Below, in pieces: positions 1 through 5,503 of a stretch of 8,513 bases of DNA (the first letter of the stretch is position 1; every line of letters begins with the position of its first letter). Position numbers and translations under genes: made by a program. A model generated the notes under the pieces. It was not told where the DNA came from, searched no databases, and worked only from the letters and a program-made list of their open reading frames with translations. This DNA is from Bacteroidales bacterium UBA3630. GTDB lineage: Bacteria; Bacteroidota; Bacteroidia; Bacteroidales; P3. Location: positions 33,712 through 42,224 of the forward strand of contig DFLB01000005.1 in NCBI GenBank assembly GCA_002373995.1. Reading direction: 5' to 3'.

Positions 1-625
1 TCTTCATCTCGCCGCCGTACCATGTATTAAGGATTACCTGCTCGCGGCTGCTGACGTTGAATGCCACGCAGGTCTCGCTGTTGAGTCCCAGCTCTTTGTA
101 GTTCTCAACCTTGGCCTTGCTGGCGGTGTAGACGGTGAAACTCGGTTCGAAGGTCTTCAATTCATCGTCGGTGGGTTTGATGAACATGTTGCGCACAAAG
201 TGGGCCTGCCAGGCCACTTCCATGATGAAGCGGACGGCAATGCGCGTGTCTTTGTTGGCGCCGCAGAATGCATCGACCACAAAAAGCTCCTTGTCGCACA
301 GCTCCTTGCGGGCCAGTTCTTTCATCTGTGCCCACACGGCTTCGCTCATCGGGTGGTTGTCGTTCTTGTACTCGTCGGAAGTCCACCAGACGGTGTTCTT
401 CGAGTTCTCGTCCATCACGATGTATTTGTCCTTTGGCGAGCGACCTGTGTAGATGCCGGTCATCACATTGACGGCGCCGAGTTCTGTCAGCTGACCTTTG
501 TCGTAGCCGGTCAGGCTCGGGTCCATTTCCATTTTGAAAAGTTCCTCGTAGGAGGGGTTGTAATGAATATCCTTCACACCGGTGATACCCAGTGTTTCAA
601 GGTCTTTTCTGATTTTCTCGTTCAT
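1..625 (-). CDS. pckA: ATP-type phosphoenolpyruvate carboxykinase, N-terminal 208 residues (cut by window edge)
   Basis: PEP carboxykinase interconverts oxaloacetate + ATP and PEP + CO2 + ADP in the cytoplasm. In fermentative Bacteroidota it is thought to run mainly towards oxaloacetate, feeding the succinate branch and conserving energy as ATP. The frame reads through without a stop from an ATG at 625-623. Visible family marks are the substrate-binding loop TGRSPKDKYI (residues 60-69, Arg62), WWTSDEYKND (80-89), FCGANKDTRIAVRF (120-133) and, right at the edge, YGGEMK (203-208), the start of the GEMKK metal/substrate-binding segment. The kinase P-loop and C-terminal half lie outside the window; a whole protein of this family is about 530-540 aa. 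The start is 36 nt after the group B hydrogenase stop, with an A/T-rich leader, no clear Shine-Dalgarno and no recognisable -7 element. It could therefore be co-transcribed with the hydrogenase cluster. Identification is firm; operon membership is inferred. Confidence 0.95.
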   Translation of the reverse strand, partial: MNEKIRKDLETLGITGVKDIHYNPSYEELFKMEMDPSLTGYDKGQLTELGAVNVMTGIYTGRSPKDKYIVMDENSKNTVWWTSDEYKNDNHPMSEAVWAQMKELARKELCDKELFVVDAFCGANKDTRIAVRFIMEVAWQAHFVRNMFIKPTDDELKTFEPSFTVYTASKAKVENYKELGLNSETCVAFNVSSREQVILNTWYGGEMK

Positions 626-661
626 ATTATTTTTTTTATTGTTGATTTCACTGATTATTCT

Positions 662-2122
662 CTATTCACCTTTCATTGTCATCTTGTACAAATTGACCGA
701 TCCATCGATGTCCTTTTCTGCAGCAGAGTTGCCATACTTGTCCACGTCAAAGACGTTTTTCGGCGAGCGAGTGATACTCAAAGGACCGCCCACACATCCT
801 CCGTCGCAGGCCATACCTTCGAAAAAGTTGGCGGTCTCTTTCTTGGCTCGCAACAGGGCTAAATGCTGACGGCACTGGTCTATTCCGTTCATAACGCAGG
901 GGTTCACCCCTTCCAGACCCAGCTTTTCGGCCACATGGACCACACCTTGGGCTATACCGCCGCTCTTTGCGAAGATACGTCCATAGAAGGAAGCATTGTC
1001 TAGGTGGGTGTCCTCACATTGCGTTGTGTCGATTCCACGTGCGTCGAGGAATGCCTGCAACTCTTCAAAGCTCATCACACAATCAATCATTCCCTGGGTC
1101 TTCTCGAGCGTATACTCGAATTTCTTGGCGGCGCAAGGACCGATAAAGACAACTTTAGCGGTGGGGTCGCTACGCTTTATAAGACGTGCGGTAGTAATCA
1201 TCGGTGAGGGCGATGTGGAGATGGCGTCTTTGAACTCGGGAAAATTGGTCTCTATGAAACGCACAAAAGCTGGACAACAACTAGTTGTCATAACAGGGCT
1301 GTCGCTCTCTGAGGCTTTGTGCTGGAATTCACGAGCTTCGGTATACAGGGTGATGTCGGCACCAAGAGCCGCTTCCACTACCTGATGGAAACCGAGGCGC
1401 TTGATGGCCGTGACCACCTGCTCTATACGGCCGAAACGGCATTGTCCAACAATTGCAGGGGCAATTACTGCATAGACGCGATATTTTGAATTGTTCTCCG
1501 ACAGTTTCAGCATATCTATGATGTCGAGCACTAATGAACGGTCGGTTATAGCGCCGAAGGGGCAGCTGACCACGCAAGCACCGCATGAAATACATTTATC
1601 ATTGTCGATGACAGCCTTGTCGTCTTCCTGACGGATACTGAGAGCCTTGGGCTTGCAACTCTTGATACAAGGGCGTTTTTGGGCTATGATTGCACTGTAG
1701 GGACAGGCTGCAGCACATTTGCCACACTCAATGCACTTCTCTTTATCGATATGGCATCGGTGGTTGACAATAGTGATGGCACCCTTGGGGCAAACCTCCT
1801 TGCAGGAATGCATCATGCAGCCTCTGCACGCCTCGGTGACAAGCATACCGGCTGCGGGACATTCGTCGCAAGCAATTTCCATCACCTGAACAGGGTTGGG
1901 ATTTTCCTTATTGCCGCCCATGGCCATGTGGATTCGCTCCTGGACAATGGCGCGTTCTTTGTATATACAGCAGTTAAGTTCCGATTTAGGGCCCGGACTT
2001 ATAAGTTTTGGTATCTCCAAGTATGCCTCGTCGAGACCTCCTTCGTAGGCACGACGGATAACCTCCTTGAGTACCTTATATTTAATCCATTGTACGTTAG
2101 TATCAAATAGTTTCTGCTCCAT
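662..2122 (-). CDS. Group B-type monomeric [FeFe] hydrogenase
   Basis: An iron-only hydrogenase (2H+ + 2e- <=> H2), probably cytoplasmic and ferredoxin-linked: no signal peptide or membrane segment is seen. With ATG 2122 as start it has 486 aa. Residues 1-95 form the N-terminal region typical of this subgroup, with CCIYKERAIVQERI (51-64) and ACDECP. Iron-sulfur modules follow: C99/C102/C107/C111, C130/C133/C136/C140, the pair C152/C156, and C177/C180/C183/C187, enough for at least three [4Fe-4S] clusters with cysteines to spare. The H-cluster domain has all three loops: L1 TSCCPAF (280-286; C282 the proton-relay position, C283 a cluster ligand), L2 IGPCAAKKFE (C330) and L3 GMACDGGCVGGP (C439, C443). 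Compared with textbook enzymes, L1 ends in Phe rather than Trp and the Met before PC in L2 is Gly328, as I recall for group B; the L3 Met437 is kept. All key ligands are present, so it looks active. A TTG at 2128 would add two residues and overlap the phosphatase stop; ATG is preferred. Physiological direction is unknown. Confidence 0.9.
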   Translation of the reverse strand: MEQKLFDTNVQWIKYKVLKEVIRRAYEGGLDEAYLEIPKLISPGPKSELNCCIYKERAIVQERIHMAMGGNKENPNPVQVMEIACDECPAAGMLVTEACRGCMMHSCKEVCPKGAITIVNHRCHIDKEKCIECGKCAAACPYSAIIAQKRPCIKSCKPKALSIRQEDDKAVIDNDKCISCGACVVSCPFGAITDRSLVLDIIDMLKLSENNSKYRVYAVIAPAIVGQCRFGRIEQVVTAIKRLGFHQVVEAALGADITLYTEAREFQHKASESDSPVMTTSCCPAFVRFIETNFPEFKDAISTSPSPMITTARLIKRSDPTAKVVFIGPCAAKKFEYTLEKTQGMIDCVMSFEELQAFLDARGIDTTQCEDTHLDNASFYGRIFAKSGGIAQGVVHVAEKLGLEGVNPCVMNGIDQCRQHLALLRAKKETANFFEGMACDGGCVGGPLSITRSPKNVFDVDKYGNSAAEKDIDGSVNLYKMTMKGE

Positions 2123-2124
2123 AA

Positions 2125-3288
2125 TCAATCGTAGTTCACGGTTACATTTTTACCCATCTTGCTAAGGTTGGCGGCCAAACGCTCGACGAGTTTGAGTTTC
2201 ATAGTTATATCAATATCAAGTCCCTGATGGGCAGCGTTGACATTCTGTCCGACAAAGAACACCACGTGCGTAGCTTCCTCGAAGATGATGTTTGCCAGCA
2301 GCGAACCGCCATCTTTCTTGGCATAAGTCTTTGGTGTAAGGTCTTTCGCTGAAACGTATTTCTCTGATAGCGACAATAGGCGTCGCAGCGTGATAACACC
2401 CTCTGTGACAAGGTCGATGCCGTCAATGAATCCTATGGGAGGTACATCTTTGTCAGGAAAGTCGAAGCTGGTCTTCAACTGTCGACCGATACAACGAGCC
2501 ACCACCTGTGAGGTAGTGCCGCCGCATACTATGCGTTTGTCGGCGTCCATCATGAACCGATGGACATATTCCTCGTCTTTTTCCTTGTCTACAGGCGGAC
2601 CAACCATGATATGCACCATTGTACGAGGACGCATGCGAATAGCAGCCACCGTAGTGTCGTCGCCCGGCTTGTCAAGATATAGGTCATTGCATGCCGAAGC
2701 AAGAAGACAGGCCGCGGCTCGGGCCGACATGTGGGCGTCGATGTTGTGGTCGAGGTGTTCCATTATTTCCTTGCGCTGCCATCCGAAGTTCAGCATCTGT
2801 CCGATGCCGGCATGTATAGTGCCGTCACTCATCACGAAGACCATGTCTCCCTCATCAAGTTCAAGTTCAGTGACAAACACGCGCTTGTTGTAAACGTTCA
2901 TTTCCTCACGAGGAAAATTGCAAGTATGACCGTGATGGTACCAGATAGCCTCAGGGTTGTCGAACTCAAATAGGTGTCCCCTACCCTCATTGTTAACGTG
3001 TATGATAGAGAAAGTGCTGTAGGCAACGCCACGCTCTTTGCATACAGGTAGCGTCTGGATGATGGTACCGACACAATCCTCTATATCGGCACCGCCGGCC
3101 ACCATCGTGCAAAGTATCTTGCTCGTGAGCGTGGATAGTATGTTGGCTTTCACTCCGCTCCCAAGTCCGTCGGCAAGCACCAACGTCGTCCACTCACCAT
3201 CCGAGGTCAACTCCACGTTGTCCCCGCAGAGTTCCTCGCCATAGTGGTTCAGCGAAGTGTATCCGTATTCTACACAGAGTTTTTTCAT
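2125..3288 (-). CDS. SpoIIE-family (PP2C-type) serine phosphatase linked to hydrogenases
   Basis: A 387-aa soluble protein whose first ~220 residues are a SpoIIE/PP2C metal-dependent phosphatase domain. The expected metal-binding aspartates are present: GDN (Asp23), LADGLGSG (Asp40), SDG (Asp155) and the GDDTT motif (Asp210/Asp211), so the domain should be catalytic. Residues ~225-387 form a C-terminal domain that I cannot assign to a named family. It contains a GGTTSQVVAR segment (256-265) and the hydrophobic strands HVVFFVG and VHIMVG. No membrane segment, PAS or GAF domain is visible, so the input signal must come from a partner. The gene sits 24 nt after the HydS-like gene, and its stop (TGA, 2127-2125) is 2 nt from the ATG of the group B hydrogenase, suggesting translational coupling. 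SpoIIE phosphatases usually act on STAS-domain anti-sigma antagonists, but no such protein or cognate kinase is encoded here, so the substrate is unknown. The start is ATG 3288, directly abutting a heptad repeat. Confidence 0.87.
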   Translation of the reverse strand: MKKLCVEYGYTSLNHYGEELCGDNVELTSDGEWTTLVLADGLGSGVKANILSTLTSKILCTMVAGGADIEDCVGTIIQTLPVCKERGVAYSTFSIIHVNNEGRGHLFEFDNPEAIWYHHGHTCNFPREEMNVYNKRVFVTELELDEGDMVFVMSDGTIHAGIGQMLNFGWQRKEIMEHLDHNIDAHMSARAAACLLASACNDLYLDKPGDDTTVAAIRMRPRTMVHIMVGPPVDKEKDEEYVHRFMMDADKRIVCGGTTSQVVARCIGRQLKTSFDFPDKDVPPIGFIDGIDLVTEGVITLRRLLSLSEKYVSAKDLTPKTYAKKDGGSLLANIIFEEATHVVFFVGQNVNAAHQGLDIDITMKLKLVERLAANLSKMGKNVTVNYD

Positions 3289-3323
3289 ATTTCACCTTTC
3301 ACTATTCACCAATCACTTGTCAC
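3289..3323 (-). repeat. Five tandem 7-bp GTGAnnn units between the HydS-like gene and the phosphatase gene
   Basis: On the minus strand five consecutive heptamers each begin GTGA: 3323-3317 (GTGACAA), 3316-3310 (GTGATTG), 3309-3303 (GTGAATA), 3302-3296 (GTGAAAG) and 3295-3289 (GTGAAAT). The run ends exactly at the phosphatase ATG (3288). The HydS-like gene stop (TGA, 3315-3313) lies inside the second unit, so the last residues of that protein are encoded by the repeat. Function is unknown: a slippage-prone spacer, a translation-coupling element or a dispersed short repeat are all possible. Confidence 0.7.
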
Positions 3324-5073
3324 TTACCTTTGCCGTTTTCCAATCTTTCGGACGTCCGTCCACCCCAAGATCACCCTCGCCGTCTGAGAGGGTTTTCTTC
3401 AACTTCAGCAGCGCCACCTTAGTCTCGGCTGTAGTCTCACCAAGTAGCGAGGCTATCTCCTGTGCCACACGCATCTGTTTCATGATGAGGTCGTCGGTGG
3501 TGGCAATGGTATCCATCCTCACCTTTTCCAACTTCTTGTCGTAGTTCACCATATCGGAGATGTCCTTCATCAAGCCGAAGAGCAAGTTCTGCTCGCTCAA
3601 CAGGCTCACAGTGAGGCTCAAATAGCGGTTTGTGGCTTGTATGTGCAGCTGTGGGTTCTCCACACGCTGTTTTTTAGTGTATGCCTTGTAGAAGTCTATC
3701 GGCTGGAAACTTTCGGCCACAGGACGGCCCACCACACTTTCCGGCGTGCCGTTGAGACCCAGCATCTTCATGGCCGATGCGTTGATATCCACTATGTTCA
3801 TGTCGGGGTCGACAATCATCACGCCCTCGGGCGAGTTACGCACGATGTCAACAGCCAGACTCTCAGCGCGCTTGCGCATGTAGGGCAGGCATATATCGAT
3901 GTCGGCATAGCCGTTCACCACGGCCCAGGCTTTTTCGCGGCAGGTGCGATAGCCGCAGGCACCACAATCAAGCTCGTCGGCTTTGGTAAATTTGCCGGTA
4001 CGGCGCAGCACATCCTCAATCTCTTTGTCGCTGGCGGGACGACTCTTGGCACGCAGGCGCGGATGGGCGTAAGCCAACGACACCCCTGCGTCGGCCGCAG
4101 GCAGATGTTTGCGTGTGGCCATCTCGTGTTCCACATAGCGGTCGATATCTGCCTCAGCCTTAATCATACCGCCATCGTGTGCAATAGAGCAAGGTCCGTT
4201 GATGCAGCCACCGGGACACACGTTCATCTCTATGAACACGTGGTCCATAGACTCAATGTTTTCCAACACATCGGCAATACGGTCCACGCCGTCCACTGTC
4301 ATGTATCGGTAGCCTTCCGGCAAAGCGTCGAACGAGCGTATAATGCCCTGCGTTACAGGATAGGCTTTCGCGCGGTTGGCGATGTCGCACTCGTCGCCTA
4401 CCGTAAGTTTGTTTATAGTATTCAGGTCTATGCCGTTTTCTTCAAATAGCTGCAACAGTTCCTCGAAAGTAATGACGGCATCTATGGCGTGTTCATCGGC
4501 CTCGCGTTTTTTAGCTATACAAGGACCGATGAAGACTATTTTCAAGTTTGGGTCGTTGCGGCGCAACATTTTTGCATGTGCCACCATCGGCGAGTCGACA
4601 GGGGCCAGATAGGGCAGAGCTTTGGGATAGTACATCTGTATCAGGCGACAGGCTGCCGGACAAGCCGACGTGATAAAGTTGCGCATTTTGCCTTTGGCCA
4701 GCACTCGTTTGTACTCTTCGGTGACGGCTTGTGCGCCGATGGCCGTCTCTTCGGCTATGGCAAAACCTAGTTTGGCAAGCGCTATGCGTAATACCGAGAA
4801 GTCATCCTGTACAAGACTGCTGATAAACGACGGCGCCACCGTAGCAGCCATACGGGCACCACTCTTGAGCAACTCGCGCACCACAGGTAGCTCGCTATGC
4901 TCTATCTTGGCATGCTGGGGGCATACCTTGGTGCAATGGCCACATAGGATGCAGTGCTCCTCGATGATTTGCGCGTGATGGTCCTTGATGTTGATGGCCT
5001 TCACCGGACATTCTCGCAGGCAACGGTAGCAGTCTTTACATCGTACAGTCTTAAATTCCAAATACTCGGACAT
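3313..5073 (-). CDS. hydS: Sensory (group C, HydS-like) [FeFe] hydrogenase with PAS domain
   Basis: A 586-aa modular iron-sulfur protein inferred to sense H2 or redox state rather than turn over H2 quickly. Domain order: a 2[4Fe-4S] ferredoxin (C12/C15/C18/C22 and C41/C44/C47/C51); an H-cluster domain (~75-315) with L1 TSACPA (135-140), L2 IGPCIAKKRE (C185) and L3 EMNVCPGGCINGPC (C286, C290); a further four-Cys [4Fe-4S] domain (C370, C373, C378, C395; DCGACGYRTC); a PAS domain (~403-510; NSPEGVMIVDPDMNIVDIN); and a charged helical tail (~508-563) with KQMRVAQEIASLLGE. The cluster ligands are kept (C138, C185, C286, C290), but the proton-relay Cys is Ala137 and the usual Met positions in L2 and L3 are Gly183 and Asn284. 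That pattern, with the C-terminal PAS, matches the family description of HydS, for which low catalytic activity is reported. No kinase, ATPase or DNA-binding domain is present, so output probably passes to the adjoining phosphatase. Start ATG 5073 lies 18 nt after the ferredoxin stop. Confidence 0.9.
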   Translation of the reverse strand: MSEYLEFKTVRCKDCYRCLRECPVKAINIKDHHAQIIEEHCILCGHCTKVCPQHAKIEHSELPVVRELLKSGARMAATVAPSFISSLVQDDFSVLRIALAKLGFAIAEETAIGAQAVTEEYKRVLAKGKMRNFITSACPAACRLIQMYYPKALPYLAPVDSPMVAHAKMLRRNDPNLKIVFIGPCIAKKREADEHAIDAVITFEELLQLFEENGIDLNTINKLTVGDECDIANRAKAYPVTQGIIRSFDALPEGYRYMTVDGVDRIADVLENIESMDHVFIEMNVCPGGCINGPCSIAHDGGMIKAEADIDRYVEHEMATRKHLPAADAGVSLAYAHPRLRAKSRPASDKEIEDVLRRTGKFTKADELDCGACGYRTCREKAWAVVNGYADIDICLPYMRKRAESLAVDIVRNSPEGVMIVDPDMNIVDINASAMKMLGLNGTPESVVGRPVAESFQPIDFYKAYTKKQRVENPQLHIQATNRYLSLTVSLLSEQNLLFGLMKDISDMVNYDKKLEKVRMDTIATTDDLIMKQMRVAQEIASLLGETTAETKVALLKLKKTLSDGEGDLGVDGRPKDWKTAKVSDK

Positions 5074-5091
5074 GATTCTATGGCTATTGTT

Positions 5092-5391
5092 TTAGTTAAT
5101 AAATAGTTTGGGGTAGATTTCTTTGGCGAACAGTTCTTCCGCATTGCCAGCATTGACACTGTGCAAGATGAACCCTTCCGGGGTTTCCTCCACATGCGGT
5201 CCACGTTCTGAGGGTTCCATACCTTCGCATCCGACGGTTACACCCAATGCGCAGTGACCGAGGCAAAAGCTTGCTTGCAAATCAATGACGTCTTCCACAT
5301 CATATTTTTTCAGCACTTCCTTGAATGCTTCAATGACTTCGTACGACCCTTTCAGATGGCATGAACTGCCGACACATACTTTGATTGTCAT
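5092..5391 (-). CDS. Thioredoxin-fold [2Fe-2S] ferredoxin (NuoE C-terminal-like)
   Basis: A 99-aa cytoplasmic electron carrier. The Cys pattern C6-x4-C11 and C43-x3-C47 (VCVGSSCHLKGS and SFCLGHC) is that of thioredoxin-like [2Fe-2S] ferredoxins and of the C-terminal half of NuoE/HydC-type subunits. The N-terminal half of NuoE is absent, so this is a stand-alone ferredoxin-type protein and not a fragment: it starts with ATG at 5391 and ends with TAA. It is the first gene of the four-gene hydrogenase cluster, 18 nt upstream of the HydS-like gene, which suggests it passes electrons to or from that sensor or the group B enzyme. No NADH- or flavin-binding partner of the bifurcating HydABC kind is in the window, so its redox partner is unknown. 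I see no clear promoter in the 112-nt gap upstream. Family assignment is secure; the partner assignment is inference. Confidence 0.88.
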   Translation of the reverse strand: MTIKVCVGSSCHLKGSYEVIEAFKEVLKKYDVEDVIDLQASFCLGHCALGVTVGCEGMEPSERGPHVEETPEGFILHSVNAGNAEELFAKEIYPKLFIN

Positions 5392-5434
5392 ATTAATTAA
5401 TGTATTAGTTTTTTTAGTTTCAAGTAGTTTTAAA

Positions 5435-5490
5435 CTGTGAACTTTAAGTGTTCAGTGTGAGTGTGGACACCTACTACTTAAAGCTCACAG
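5435..5490 (-). terminator. Imperfect 15-bp-stem hairpin after ppdK (possible terminator or attenuator)
   Basis: Arms at 5476-5490 and 5435-5449 are complementary over 15 positions. In the minus-strand RNA the single mismatch becomes a G-U pair. The loop is 26 nt and can form a small inner GGUGU/ACACU stem. The hairpin starts 13 nt after the ppdK stop codon and ends about 43 nt before the ferredoxin ATG, the expected place for a terminator or read-through control point. The U-tract after it on the minus strand is weak (UUUAAAA). On the plus strand a run of eight T (5498-5505) follows the hairpin, but no plus-strand gene needs it. Termination is therefore plausible but not certain. Confidence 0.45.
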
Positions 5491-5503
5491 CTTAGTGTTT
5501 TTT

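Noticed and set aside
200..862. Plus-strand open frame of 220 codons
   Set aside because: It runs antisense to pckA and the end of the group B hydrogenase and crosses the gap between them; the protein resembles nothing.
2123..2128. TTG start for the group B hydrogenase (two extra residues)
   Set aside because: An ATG lies six bases further on and gives the family-like start; the TTG is only the in-frame extension into the phosphatase stop.
3637..4449. Plus-strand open frame of 270 codons
   Set aside because: Antisense shadow of the HydS-like gene with no domain signal.
5392..5434. Sigma70-like promoter (TTGAAA) before the ferredoxin gene
   Set aside because: The matching -10 is poor at the right spacing, and Bacteroidota promoters normally use TAnnTTTG, which is absent here.
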